Shown here: positions 13,201 to 19,632 of the stretch, one piece after another
How positions within the stretch are numbered: position 1 is the first letter of the stretch
Layout: every line of letters starts with the position of its first letter
Assembly: GCA_905221605.1 (NCBI GenBank)
Contig: CAJNDS010002590.1
Location: 488,918-533,917 of the forward strand
Length of the DNA stretch: 45,000 bases
Direction: 5' to 3'
Source of the DNA: Symbiodinium natans
Lineage: Eukaryota > Sar > Dinophyceae > Suessiales > Symbiodiniaceae
Position numbers and translations under genes: made by a program
The notes under the pieces: generated by a model
Seen by the model: the letters and a program-made list of their open reading frames with translations, nothing else
The model's database searches: none
What the model was told of the DNA's origin: nothing

Positions 13201-16031
13201 AACCCTAAACCCTAAACCCTAAACCCTAAACCCTGAACCTCTCCAGCTCAGAGTCTGGAGCACCCCTGGCACCGTGCCGATGCAGTGGCCCACGGTGTGG
13301 AGGGCCGAGTAGAAGACCAGGGCCTCTTCAGAGGTAGGGTTTAGGGTTTAGGGTTTAGGGTTTAGGGTTTAGGGTTTAGGGTTTAGGGTTTAGGGTTTAG
13401 GGTTTAGGGTTTAGGGTTTAGGGTTTAGGGTTTAGGGTTTAGGGTTTAGGGTTTAGGGTTTAGGGTTCGGGTTTCGGGTTTCGGGTTTCGGGTTTAGGGT
13501 TTCGGGCTTAGGGTTTAGGGTGTAGACTGTAGGTTTCCGGGTTTAGGGATAGGGTTTCCAGTTTCTGGCGTCTGCTTTCGGGTTTAGGTGCAAACTCCAA
13601 TACCCCTTCGTAGAGAAAACTCTGAATTTAGTATGATTTACGGTAGGTCATGTTTTAAAGGACACCCAATATGTACACCCACCAGTAGGCATAAGGAGCC
13701 ACATGAAGAAGAACCAAGAAGCCTAAACCCAAAATCCTAAACCCTAAACCCTAGAGTTTAGGGTTCGTAGGGCTCTCAGGGCTTCCAAGCCCTGCTGTAT
13801 TTGTTAAGTTTTTTTGGTTCTAGGCTGCTTAAGGGAGGGGAGTTCATGATGGGGGGCATGGTTTTAGGGTTTAGGGTTTAGGGTTTAGGGTTTAGGGTTT
13901 AGTGTTTAGGGTTTAGGGTTTAGGGCTTGGGGTTTAGGGTTTAGGGTTTAGGGTTTAGGGTTAAGGGTTCAGGGATCCATATGGCAGCTTAGAGAGCCTC
14001 AGGGAGGGGTGGGGAGCATTGGGGAACCTGGGGTTAATTCCCCCCTTAAACCCCCTTCCCTTAAGGACCCTAAAAACTTCAAGGGCTGTCTTTCTAGGCA
14101 TCTTGAACTTAGCACTTGTGGGGTTGATCACCCGTGCAACTTGGGGCTTCGAGCCCTTCTGGTTTGTTAGCGTTTGGGGCTTGAAGGGTCCCTAGGGCTT
14201 TGGCTCAGGGCTTTTTTGAGGGTTTGGGGTTCAAGGTTCAGGGTTTAAGGTCATTAGGCGTTTGGCTCTATTGGGCTTAGGGCTGTAGGGCTTAGGTATG
14301 GAATGTTTAAGATTGTTTTAGGCCGGCGGAAATGCCTTTCGGGTGGAGGCCAGATACTGGTTTTGGGTGGCAGCTTGCGTTAGGCATTGTCCCGCGCACC
14401 CAGCCCGACGCGCAGAGCTTCGTGCGGCCAAACAGGAGCAGCAGCAGCAAGCTTGCCAGGGTCAACTGAGGGCCGTGGTCGAGCAGAATACTTGTCCCAA
14501 AAAAGGCACTCCCCACATTTTCTTGGTGTGGGTATGCCCGGTCTGCAACAACTCTCTGGCAGCCGGATACCCTCAGCTTCACCGGCTTTGGTACTAAAGC
14601 CGGGACTTATGAGGTCTTGCGATTTTTGGAGGGTTTGGGGGTTAGGGTTTGGGGTTTGGGGTTTAGGGTTCAGGGTTGAGGGTGTGCGGTTTAGGGTCGG
14701 GAAGGTGGGAATGCGGGGGGCAAACCACATGCTTGAAGCCCTCGAAGCCACCAAAGCCACAAGACGCACACGGACGACAGGGTTTGGGGTTCAGGGTTTA
14801 GGGTTTAGGGTTTAGGATTTAGGGTTTAGGGTTTAGGATTTAGGATTTAGGGTTTAGGGTTTAGGGTTTTGAGGGTTTCGTGTGTAGGGGCATAACCCCA
14901 AAGACGGATGAATTTGGAGGCGCCTTGCCGCACTCGATGTGCAGGTCCTTTGCAGCGTCGGAGGAATGCTTGGGGAAGGTGAAGGTTTGAAACTGGAACC
15001 CTAAACCCTAAACCCTAAACCCTAAACCCTAAACCCATAAACCCCCAAAACCCTACAGACCGGAAATCCCTGAACCTTAGACCCCCTCCGCATGAAATTA
15101 GAGGCTAAACCCGAAGCCGAAACTCCAAAACTCGAAACTGAGAATCCTTACTTGCACCCTAAACCCTAAACCCCACACCCCAAACCCGCCTAAACCCTAA
15201 ACCCTAACCAACAACCAAAACCCTAACTTCCCCAATAGGCCTTACACCAGGTTGCGGCTTCAGCTCAGCTTCTTTGTTGAGGATGGGGGGTGAGTTTATT
15301 CATGTTATTGATTTTTTTTTGTTGGGCGGGGAGGGGTGGAGGGGAGGTGGGGGTGGGCGGGGGGGGGGGTATGTCTTAGGTTCACAACCTGGGCTTTCTT
15401 GGGTTTCAGGTTTTTAGGGCTCCTAAACCCTAAACCCTAAACGCGACGTGTCCCCCCTCCTCATCCCCCCTCCCCCTCCCCCCACCCCCCTCCCTCCCCT
15501 CACCGGATAGGGTTTAGGGTTTAGGGTTTAGGGTTTAGGGTTTAGGGTTTAGGGTTTAGGGTTTAGGGTTTAGGGTTTAGGGTTTAGGGTTTAGGGTTTA
15601 GGGTTTAGGGTTTAGGGTTTAGGGTTTAGGGTTTAGGGTTTAGGGTTCATCGCGCGGCTTCGGGTTGTCGGGCATGCCCGGGAGTCCTTGTGCGAGTCCA
15701 AGAAGGTGAACCAGAGGTTCCGACCATGCTTCGGCAGGCAGCGTGAGAGGAGGCTCCTTGAGGGGGTTTAGGGTTTAGGGTTTAGGGTTTAGGGTTTAGG
15801 GTTTAGGGTTTAGGGTTTAGGGTTTAGGGTTTAGGGTTTAGGCACGAAACAATAAACTCAGAGGGGCTTGCTGTACCCAAGAAGGGCCCATAATGCGGAG
15901 AACGGCCCGAAACACTCAACCCTGAACCCTAATAAGCCCTCTTAATTGCTGCCCCTGGCTCAGAAGCCCCCGGGACATGCTTAGGAAGAGGAGGGCCGAG
16001 TAGATGGCGCAGGCCATGCCACCCAACCTCC
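5..16031 (-). CDS. NADPH oxidase / ferric-reductase-type (NOX) gene, many small exons
   Basis: This gene encodes a membrane flavocytochrome that passes electrons from NADPH through FAD and two hemes across a membrane, usually making superoxide. Reading the minus strand, conserved NOX blocks occur in order: helix 2 (16.0 kb), a heme-histidine helix with HTVGH (13.3 kb), PGLTGF helix (8.7 kb), FEVFWNLHN heme helix (8.2 kb), HG loop (7.4 kb), last helix (7.0 kb), FAD motif LQWHPFT (6.35 kb), GDWTQEL (6.1 kb), DGPF (5.5 kb), nucleotide motif VGAGVGVTPF (4.2 kb), FYWVTRD (3.5 kb), HLYNTG (0.45 kb), and a C-terminal exon ending in a stop at 5-7. The first helix and any EF-hand N-terminus were not found, and a SUMO-like stop at 16,573 bounds the upstream side. 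Nearly every intron carries TTTAGGG arrays. Family identity is seen in sequence; NOX versus ferric reductase, and exact exon ends, are inferred. Confidence 0.85.
66..155 (+). mobile_element. Family A element A1 (TIR, 4-base duplication)
   Basis: A 90-base element starts ctactatttgctt and ends gttcttaagcaactagtag; the ends are inverted repeats. The direct flanks are cttt at 62-65 and 156-159. It splits the last NOX coding stretch, and precise removal leaves the frame open to the stop. The donor on the minus strand would not be GT, GC or GA if the cut is at the start of the duplication, so how it is spliced is unclear. Confidence 0.7.
160..226 (-). CDS. NOX exon: penultimate C-terminal piece
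   Basis: The minus strand reads CSEAAPETLTQTVATISGSV then HAK. Removing element A1 with one CTTT duplication joins it in frame to the last exon. The upstream start is uncertain. Confidence 0.6.
247..291 (+). repeat. Partial family C element
   Basis: The sequence gatgaccttactta...aacctcca shares its centre and right end with family C copies at 4,268-4,353 and 26,583-26,681. The left end is missing. Confidence 0.4.
361..533 (-). CDS. NOX exon: HLYNTG motif
   Basis: The minus strand reads ARIFIHLYNTGSTASSNLPA, after a cysteine-containing FFCEQCPGWNP. It matches the position of the NOX 'iniYlTG' strand. It starts after a TTTAG acceptor and ends where CCCTAAA/CCCCAAA repeats (301-360) begin. A large intron of about 2.9 kb separates it from the exon at 3,412-3,521. 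Confidence 0.75.
560..1280. other. Intron-like sequence without a gene
   Basis: The stretch 655-770 carries repeated ctgtgaaaaa/agtgtgaa motifs like those in the palindrome arms at 1,470 and 2,260, so it may be a decayed relative. At 1,010-1,065 there is a tract of ttagtttaa-like repeats. No coding signal is visible in 780-1,280. Confidence 0.5.
1285..2560. repeat. Large imperfect palindrome: poly-G arm, AT-rich core, poly-C arm
   Basis: Bases 1,450-1,590 reappear inverted at 2,204-2,332: gcggtgggtgg / gcggtggtgg, then runs of ttttcacac, then gatttgc.gctatttgatttt. The left arm continues outward into a G tract of about 80 bases (1,339-1,418), the right arm into C tracts (2,343-2,530). The core (1,560-2,220) is almost only A and T, built from aattaaaatt-like motifs that also read similarly inward from each side. 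Long ORFs here are translations of low-complexity sequence and are not genes. It lies in the NOX intron 533-3,412. Confidence 0.7.
2520..2880 (+). repeat. CT/TTTC microsatellite
   Basis: About 360 bases of ctctctct and tttctctct with few interruptions on the plus strand. All long ORFs over it are serine/leucine or arginine/glutamate repeats and are not genes. Confidence 0.9.
3412..3521 (-). CDS. NOX exon: FYWVTRD motif
   Basis: The minus strand reads AHFYWVTRDASEFVFGWQIL. NOX proteins have 'FYWlcRd...FeWf' here. The acceptor is AAACCAG at 3,522-3,528. The first bases of this exon are duplicated on the far side of the array at 3,528-3,598 (copy at 3,615-3,643). Confidence 0.85.
3528..3598 (+). 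repeat. TTTAGGG array flanked by a host duplication
   Basis: About ten TTTAGGG units. The left flank (3,502-3,530) and right flank (3,615-3,643) share gaagtgggcctggtttag, with a further matched gtcacc/gtgacc upstream. The left copy is NOX coding sequence. Confidence 0.8.
4096..4210 (-). CDS. NOX exon: NADPH-binding glycine motif
   Basis: The minus strand reads SEVLVAVGAGVGVTPFLSLL then STL. This is the family's 'vlVGaGIGvTPf.SiL' nucleotide-binding motif. The exon starts after a CCCTAG acceptor at 4,211-4,216 and appears to join AFWQ to AHFYWV of the next exon. Confidence 0.9.
4268..4353 (+). mobile_element. Family C element copy
   Basis: The core 'gactatggtgatgacctta...aaccctacttacaag' aligns with 26,583-26,681 and 21,001-21,118. 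Its left terminal repeat is degraded; the right end reads ataaaccttcaag. Confidence 0.5.
4916..4955 (+). repeat. G homopolymer of about 40 bases
   Basis: Uninterrupted G on the plus strand within a NOX intron. The exact length may not be reliable in any assembly. Confidence 0.8.
5185..5252 (+). repeat. C-rich tract with A interruptions
   Basis: Almost pure C with single A bases on the plus strand. ORFs across it are poly-proline or poly-glycine artefacts. Confidence 0.8.
5468..5566 (-). CDS. NOX exon: DGPF motif
   Basis: The minus strand reads AKMPRVALDGPFTAPTQSAM. 'vDGPfG' lies between the FAD and NADPH parts in NOX proteins. It lies between a TTTAGGG array (5,391-5,465) and a degenerate one (5,570-5,745). 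Confidence 0.85.
6070..6157 (-). CDS. NOX exon: GDWTxxL motif
   Basis: The minus strand reads TVNFIIAGIGDWTQELARRC. NOX proteins have 'hIralGdWTxxL' after HPFT. Its upstream end abuts a pure G tract of about 20 bases (6,157-6,176) that runs straight into TTTAGGG units. Confidence 0.85.
6303..6385 (-). CDS. NOX exon: FAD-binding HPFT motif
   Basis: The minus strand reads YAFICMPDYAKLQWHPFTIT then SG. The HPFT/S tetrad binds FAD in the ferredoxin-reductase fold and is the clearest NOX landmark in this window. It starts at 6,385 after an AAG acceptor. Confidence 0.9.
6544..6591 (-). CDS. NOX exon: FAD domain strand 1
   Basis: The minus strand reads LEISAPPYLWRFHAGM. Joined to the next exon it gives HAGM-YAFICMP, the equivalent of the NOX 'GQYxFlxxP' stretch. 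The downstream intron (6,386-6,543, 158 bases) is GT...AG, and both its ends carry the same GTAC, as a target duplication would leave. Confidence 0.75.
6592..6718 (+). mobile_element. Introner-like element B1
   Basis: This is a 127-base copy of family B. The ends are ctagttcatggttggg and cccaactgtgacaaag, imperfect inverted repeats. The flanks are caac (6,588-6,591) and cagc (6,719-6,722), a 4-base duplication with one mismatch. The inside repeats 'gggtttaag.acccttaaaaagg' twice. In the NOX reading direction the intron would start GCTG and end CTAG. Sister copies are at 30,165-30,273, 32,421-32,550 and 32,195-32,372. Confidence 0.75.
6723..6818 (-). CDS. NOX exon: start of cytosolic FAD-binding domain
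   Basis: The minus strand reads HEVGRAVQILRATTRLGKDG then SMNGALTQ. It begins after a TTTTAG acceptor at 6,819-6,824 and ends exactly where element B1 plus its upstream target duplication starts. Joining across B1 gives ALTQ-LEISAPP without a frame break. Confidence 0.65.
6957..7098 (-). CDS. NOX exon: last transmembrane helix
   Basis: The minus strand reads WIGIGVPLVLVVVSLPILF followed by YAVSRIARLLRYY. This is a membrane helix ending in a basic 'RxxRxLRYY' cap, as in the last NOX helix before the FAD domain. The acceptor appears to be CCTTAG just above 7,098. The upstream intron holds a CT/TC-rich microsatellite (7,180-7,280). Confidence 0.75.
7380..7440 (-). CDS. NOX exon: HG-containing loop
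   Basis: The minus strand reads SWPVLLFFHGSQAST. An 'HG' after a hydrophobic run is conserved in NOX before the last helix. A short exon; boundaries are not resolved. Upstream, 7,500-7,930 is intron-like with weak ORFs on both strands. Confidence 0.55.
8113..8227 (-). CDS. NOX exon: helix 5 with heme histidine
   Basis: The minus strand reads VVAWTSRHRYRAARFEVFWN then LHNVAI. The block R-x-x-FEVFW-x-LHN matches the NOX 'RRxxFExFxxxH' segment, where the histidine is a heme ligand. It runs straight into CCCTAAA and TTTAGGG arrays on its two sides. Confidence 0.8.
8668..8775 (-). CDS. NOX exon: helix 4
   Basis: The minus strand reads REALFLTLPGLTGFLLILVP then ALSW. PGLTG is the family signature at the start of helix 4 (commonly 'PGxTGv'). 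A GC-rich exon flanked by degenerate CCCTAAA (8,498-8,645) and TTTAGGG (8,800-8,885) repeats. Confidence 0.75.
10385..10440 (-). CDS. Possible NOX loop exon
   Basis: A short minus-strand open piece contains LLASEKPMNFTEAF between CCCTAAA and TTTAGGG repeats. In gene order it precedes the helix 4 exon. There is no diagnostic motif; the call rests on position and an open frame. Confidence 0.35.
10748..10859 (+). mobile_element. Introner-like element H2
   Basis: A 112-base element from cttggctgcac to accacaaag, flanked by gtta (10,744-10,747) and gttt (10,860-10,863). It aligns over its full length with H1 at 34,490-34,601, also 112 bases (shared: aggagggtagctataaatta and agctgccttat/act). Confidence 0.7.
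10990..11290 (+). repeat. TTTTTAGGG-type degenerate array
   Basis: Irregular units of gggtttttag, gggttaag and ggtttctag; a longer-period relative of the heptamer array. No exon is seen from about 10,440 to 12,480 apart from element H2. Confidence 0.7.
11770..12070 (-). repeat. CCCCTAAA/CCCTGAA degenerate array
   Basis: On the plus strand, units such as aacccctaaaccccggaacccc; a heavily mutated telomere-like tract with octamer spacing. Confidence 0.7.
12487..12549 (-). CDS. Probable NOX exon after introner E1
   Basis: The minus strand reads VMHLDLSIFHWPRRLDLFWR in frame with the exon at 12,744-12,822 once E1 is spliced out. It ends at a run of TTTAGGG units on the plus strand. Likely part of the NOX helix 3-4 loop, by position only. 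Confidence 0.5.
12550..12739 (+). mobile_element. Introner-like element E1 with internal CCCTAAA array
   Basis: The ends are cttacttctcca and ggctaagtaag, short inverted repeats (CTTACTT...AAGTAAG). The flanking 4-base duplication is tgac at 12,546-12,549 and 12,740-12,743. Compared with its sister E2 (31,608-31,717) the outer parts align, but E1 has about 80 extra bases that are mainly CCCTAAA units inserted after a shared 'ggaaaccc'. On the coding strand the intron would start GTCA (from the duplication) and end AAG. Confidence 0.75.
12744..12822 (-). CDS. Probable NOX exon before introner E1
   Basis: The minus strand reads ELRKSAEELNALLGCAQEDP then PY. It ends exactly at 12,744 if element E1 plus its upstream target duplication (tgac, 12,740-12,743) is removed. 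Joining to 12,549 keeps the frame open through VMHLDLSIFHWPRR. Its place between helices 3 and 4 suggests the long variable loop of NOX; there is no motif to prove it. A pure G tract of about 20 bases abuts its upstream end. Confidence 0.5.
13245..13335 (-). CDS. NOX exon: helix 3 with heme-ligand histidines
   Basis: The minus strand reads ALVFYSALHTVGHCIGTVPG. The spacing H-T-V-G-H matches the conserved 'HxxxH' of NOX helix 3, where the histidines bind heme. The exon lies directly beside a TTTAGGG array of about 150 bases (13,336-13,480) that continues as degenerate units to 13,540; a CCCTAAA array borders the other side (13,147-13,236). Confidence 0.8.
13985..14078 (+). repeat. Repeat family I, copy 1
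   Basis: It shares gagcct.ag.gag, gggaacct.gg, ccccccttaaacccc and cccttaaggaccct with 44,057-44,143. This two-copy dispersed repeat has G-rich and C-rich halves that could pair. Confidence 0.5.
14307..14582 (-). CDS. Unassigned ORF with one hydrophobic segment
   Basis: A 91-residue minus-strand frame contains a strongly hydrophobic run (LTLASLLLLLLFG) with flanking charged residues, so one membrane helix is possible. Overlapping frames on the plus strand are also open for 84 and 142 residues because the segment is GC-rich, so coding status and strand are uncertain. It sits inside the NOX gene span, where it could be a non-conserved NOX exon or intron sequence. Confidence 0.25.
   Translation of the reverse strand: MKLRVSGCQRVVADRAYPHQENVGSAFFGTSILLDHGPQLTLASLLLLLLFGRTKLCASGWVRGTMPNASCHPKPVSGLHPKGISAGLKQS
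14905..14995 (-). CDS. Exon-like segment, unassigned
   Basis: An open minus-strand stretch contains FQTFTFPKHSSDAAKDLHIE and continues CGKAPP. It lies between recognised NOX exons, so it may be part of that gene, but I see no NOX motif in it. Upstream and downstream are TTTAGGG/CCCTAAA arrays, as at other exons. Confidence 0.35.
15692..15764 (-). CDS. NOX exon: loop between helices 2 and 3
   Basis: The minus strand gives LLSRCLPKHGRNLWFTFLDS followed by HKD. In the family the loop after helix 2 ends in a 'DxxxxFHK' stretch, so LDSHKD fits here. It is sandwiched between two long perfect TTTAGGG arrays (15,507-15,645 and 15,766-15,842). Confidence 0.6.
15948..16031 (-). CDS. NOX exon: transmembrane helix 2
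   Basis: The minus strand reads MACAIYSALLFLSMSRGLL, matching the NOX helix in which a run of small and hydrophobic residues is followed by an arginine and a leucine pair (the 'LLP..RNLL' region of the family). It is the most upstream NOX piece I can recognise. It is followed (in gene order) at 15,764 by the loop exon, with a pure TTTAGGG array next to that exon at 15,766-15,842. Exact splice sites are not resolved. Confidence 0.7.
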
Positions 16032-16042
16032 CAAAGGCTGTG

Positions 16043-16506
16043 AGGGTCTAGGGTTTATAGGGTTCAAGGTTCTAGGGCTCTAGGGTTCTAGGGTTCTAGG
16101 CTTCTAGGGTTCTAGGGTTCTAGGGTTCTAGGGTTCCAGGGCTCTAGGGCTCGAGGTTTCGAGGGTTCGAGGGTTCGAGGGTTCTAGGGTTCTAGGGTTC
16201 TGGGGTTCTAGAGTTCTAGGGTTCTAGGGTTCTAGGGTTTCTCAGGGTTCTAGGGTTTCTCAGGGTTCTAGGGTTCTAGGGTTCCAGGGCTCTAGGGTTC
16301 TAGGGTTCTAGGCTTCTAGGCTTCTAGGCTTCTAGGGTTCTAGGGTTCTAGGGTTCTAGGGTTCTAGAGTTCTAGGGTTCTAGGGTTCTAGGCTTCTAGG
16401 CTTCTAGGGTTCTAGGGTCTAGGGTTCTAGGGTTCTAGGGTTCTAGGGTTCTAGGGTTCTAGGGAGGGTTCCAGAATTTTAGGGTTCTAGAGTTCTAGGG
16501 TTCTAC
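16043..16506 (+). repeat. TTCTAGGG octamer array, about 460 bases
   Basis: Tandem gggttcta units, with variants ggcttcta, gggctcta and gggttcga. This octamer differs from the TTTAGGG heptamer used everywhere else and is homogenised over some 55 units. It lies between the most upstream NOX exon and the stop codon of the SUMO-like gene. Confidence 0.9.
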
Positions 16507-16572
16507 TATCTATAGGTTAAACGGCAAGGGTTGTTTCTTAGTTTTAGGAAGAGCACCGACTGCTTCGAACGC

Positions 16573-16818
16573 TCACTTGCCCTTCTTATCATGCTTCGCG
16601 TCGTCCTTGACGGAGACCTGAATGACATTGCCCGCTTTCAACCCCCACTTGACTGCTGAGGTCTTGTACCGGTCGTTCATCAACTCGCCATTGAACTTGA
16701 AGAGCAAATGGGGCGGAGTAGCCCTTGTGACTTCCTGTTTCTTCAACTCCTTCTTGTAGCAGGGACTGGGACGGCCACAAGGCTCGAACATACTGGGAGA
16801 AGCAGGGATGAACGCCGG
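16573..16818 (-). CDS. Ubiquitin/SUMO-like C-terminal exon
   Basis: The minus strand reads PHLLFKFNGELMNDRYKTSA, then VKWGLKAGNVIQVSVK and a lysine-rich tail ending in a stop at 16,573. The pattern 'F.F.G......T...hglk.Gn.I.V' matches the second half of SUMO/Rad60-type ubiquitin folds, in which '.FDGqrl...tp..lgmedgDvIeV' is usual. There is no terminal di-glycine, so conjugation is not suggested; a scaffold domain of a larger protein is more likely. The ATG-like start at 16,839 lies inside element A3, so it is not the true start; the coding part begins after the element's AG near 16,819. The rest of the gene would lie upstream (higher coordinates). Confidence 0.5.
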   Translation of the reverse strand, partial: PAFIPASPSMFEPCGRPSPCYKKELKKQEVTRATPPHLLFKFNGELMNDRYKTSAVKWGLKAGNVIQVSVKDDAKHDKKGK

Positions 16819-16819
16819 A

Positions 16820-16921
16820 CTATGATTTGCTTCGCGCAAGACATAGAATAAGCCCTATTAATATTGCCCTTATCAGGAAGACTATCCTTTTGTTTTTTGG
16901 GGGGTCTTAAGCAAGTAGTAG
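16820..16921 (+). mobile_element. Family A element A3
   Basis: A 102-base element from ctatgatttgcttcgcgcaag to gtcttaagcaagtagtag, with inverted ends. Inside it shares aagccctatta...ttgcccttatcaggaaga with A1 and A2. On the minus strand its terminal TAG would serve as the acceptor for the SUMO-like exon. Confidence 0.7.
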
Positions 16922-16999
16922 AAGAGAACTGGTCGAGAAACGGTAGGTGGCATCCGCGCCAAAAGGAAGGGTTTAGGGTGTAGGGAGCAGTCTATTGCA

Positions 17000-18120
17000 A
17001 ACCTATATTGGGCGTAACCCAAGCTTGAACCCTACGTGGCTTGGGGCGAAGTGCAGCAGAGGTAGGGACTAGAGAGCGCTTCACCCGGATGCCCCGAAAC
17101 CCTTAAACTATAAACCCCTAAACCCTAAACCCTAAACAAACCCCAAACCCCAAACCCCAAGCCCTTACCCCTAAACCCCAAACCCTAAACCCTTAACCCT
17201 AAACCCCAAACCCTAAACCCTAAACCCTAAACCCTGAACCCTAATGAAACCTCGAGCCCGCCCGCTATGCGCGGCCTTGCGAAGAAGATCGGCCAGCTGA
17301 AGAGAGTCACAGCATTCGGGTACCTGTAGATGTTTGGAGGGTTTAGGGTTTAGGGTTTAGGGTTTAGGGTTCAGGGTTTAGGGTTTAGGGTTTAGGGTTT
17401 AGGGATAGACTCTAGGGTTTAGGAGTACATCTGTCTGGAATTAGGCATTGACACCCCAAACCGAACAGATGATCTGTAGACCATGAGAGCGGTCCACTGT
17501 GGCGTAGACAAGGGACATCGCCTCTTAGGGCAGTTACATGGTCCCACAACATGGGCCCCTAAAAGGGGACCCCTGATATACCTCTTTTCTACCCTGTGCA
17601 ACCCGGCCCATGTTTCAAAACCCATAATTAGAAAGGCAAAAAAACCATACTCAAGGCCCCCATAAACTACCCTTAGCTAGCCAGGTATGCTCCAGCTCAA
17701 AATTGACAGTGCTGGACCCTAGGGTGCAGGGTTTGGGATTCAGTGATTGCGGTCTCGGGCTCGGGTTCTGTAGGGCTGAGGGTTTGAGATTTTGGGTAGG
17801 GCTCCTTGCTTCGTGCAAACCACCTGGGCGCCCACATGTCGCTCTCCAGCCTGAACTCTCAAACGCTTCAGGTCGCCAGAAAAGATTCCCAACCTAAAAA
17901 CCCTAAAGACCCCAAAAACCCTAAAAACCCCCAAAACCCTAAAAACCCTAAAACCCTAAAAACCCTAAAACACCTAAAAACCCTAAAAAACCTAAAAACC
18001 CTAAAAACCCTAAAAACCCTAAAAACCCTAAAAAACCAGAAAAAAAAACCCTAAAAACCCTAAAAGCTCTAAACCCTAAACCCCAAACCGAGTTTCAAGC
18101 TTCAGGGTTGGGATATGGGG
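17000..18120. other. Repeat-rich stretch with weak exon candidates
   Basis: 17,103-17,245 is CCCTAAA/CCCCAAA, and 17,338-17,405 is TTTAGGG. 17,262-17,330 is open on the minus strand (CDSLQLADLLRKAAHSGRAR) but not identifiable. 17,419-17,700 has ORFs on both strands and is probably an intron. 17,895-18,080 is a CCCTAAAAA nonamer-type array. Confidence 0.5.
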
Positions 18121-18149
18121 TTTGGGCTTTAGGGCTTAGGGTTTAGGCC

Positions 18150-18243
18150 CAAGGTGCTTGTTCGTGATGAGGTCTGAAGCATAGCCGAGGCAGGAAAGGA
18201 AGACAAGCAGGTGCAATCCATAGCTGATCATGCGCAGGTAGCT
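18150..18243 (-). CDS. Exon-like segment with one membrane helix
   Basis: The minus strand reads YLRMISYGLHLLVFLSCLGY then ASDLITNKHLG. A hydrophobic helix of about 17 residues follows a basic residue. It is unassigned; it is upstream of the SUMO-like exon on the same strand and may belong to that gene or another. Confidence 0.45.
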
Positions 18244-18694
18244 GGTGTTGATGAAGTGCCCTTGGGGCTGTCGAGTGCAATGCGCCAGGTTCTCTATATT
18301 ATGGTCCTGTTGAGGGGCTTCTACTTTAATATGAGCCTGATCTATCTATAAATACAATCTTATATATATATATATAGAATATGGATATATAGCGTACATA
18401 ACGCGGTTCAGGGTTCAGGGTTAAGGGTTGCGGGTAGTGTTTATCGCTGATGGGGGATGGGGTGGTGCGAAGGGTTCTGGTGTGTAAGGTCCACTGGGTA
18501 CTTGGCTGAACCCTAACCTACAACCCTAAGCCCTAAACCCTAAGCCCTAAACCCTAAACCCTAAACCCTCAACCCTAAACCCTCAACCCTAAACCCTAAA
18601 CCCTAAACCCCAAACCCTAAACCCTAAACCCTGAACCCTAAACCCTAAACCCTAAACCCTAAAACTAAACCCTAAACCCTAAACCCTAAACCCG

Positions 18695-18838
18695 AAAGCC
18701 TTTGCCCACGCCCAGGTGCCTGTCCAGTCTGGCAGGTCCAGCATTTTTGTCTTGCTCCCTCTGAGGACGCGGTTGGTGGCGAAGCGGTCGGTTTCGATGC
18801 CAATGCCGTCCTTGGTAACCCAGTAACCATCCTACAAG
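18695..18838 (-). CDS. Exon-like segment, unassigned
   Basis: The minus strand reads DGYWVTKDGIGIETDRFATN, continuing RVLRGSKTKMLDLPDWTGTW. A well-formed soluble protein stretch with no stop, but I do not recognise the family. The start of this exon (cagtaaccatc.ta.aagaagg on plus) recurs twice downstream, at 18,955-18,973 and 18,998-19,018. Confidence 0.55.
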
Positions 18839-19070
18839 AAGGTTTTGTTTTTACAAGAAGGGAGAGTTTAGGGTTTGGGGTTTGGGGTTTAGGGTTTAGG
18901 GTACCCTTTTTGGGGTTGGATTCTTTATACGGGAGCCCAGAACCCCACCTCCCCACAGTAACCATCTTATAGTCAGGGTTTAGGGTTAAGGGGCACAGTA
19001 AGCATCTTATAAGAAGGGTACCCTTGTATTTGGTTGGTTAGCTTACAAGGGAATCCACCAAAAAAAACGA
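18815..19070 (+). repeat. Triplicated exon-edge sequence
   Basis: The motif cagtaa(c/g)catc(c/t)ta(c/t)aa appears at about 18,822, 18,956 and 19,000. The second and third copies flank a short TTTAGGG piece. Motifs agggtaccctt at about 18,900 and 19,016 also occur at 31,401, marking another dispersed intron sequence. Confidence 0.5.
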
Positions 19071-19547
19071 CTGGGTTCAGGGTGCCATTGGGCTACCAAG
19101 CGTCGGAAGTAGGCGTGTGACTGAACCTGGGAAAGCAGTGGAGGCCAATAGCATGCACAGGCCACGCGGAGGGAGTTTGAGCATGTCTTGTTAACAACCA
19201 TTCAAGCATCCCCAGCTTTATGTGCATCAGGGTACATAACCCTAAACCCTAAACCCTAGACCCTAAACCCTAAACCCCAAACCCTAAACCCTAAACCCTA
19301 ACCCCTCCCCTCTTCGTACCCCAAGAGGTCGGACGCCCCCAAACCCTAGCTGCGCCATCGGCGCCTTCTGGGGTTCGGGGTTCGGATGTTGGGTCTGGGC
19401 CCACACCAACCCCCCGAAATGCCTCACCTAGACTCCACAATCCCAAACCCCAACTCCCCTAAACCCTAAACCCCCCAACCCCTCAACTCCGCAAGACCCA
19501 CAAATCCCCAACCCTAAACCCTAAACCCTAAACCCCAAAAAAAAGAA

Positions 19548-19632
19548 CCCCGTTGGGAGTCGGCCTTGATGTGGCGATGGTCCGGCTCACGTGCACTCGT
19601 GGCTCGTTGTCGGTCATGGAAGTCCTCCGTCG
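19548..19632 (-). CDS. Possible exon, unassigned
   Basis: An open minus-strand stretch TEDFHDRQRATSAREPDHRH between CCCTAAA and TTTAGGG repeats. No family recognised. Confidence 0.3.

Noticed and set aside
16573-16839. Start codon at 16,839 for the SUMO-like protein
   Set aside because: The ATG lies within the terminal repeat of element A3, so the exon probably begins after it and the real start is upstream.
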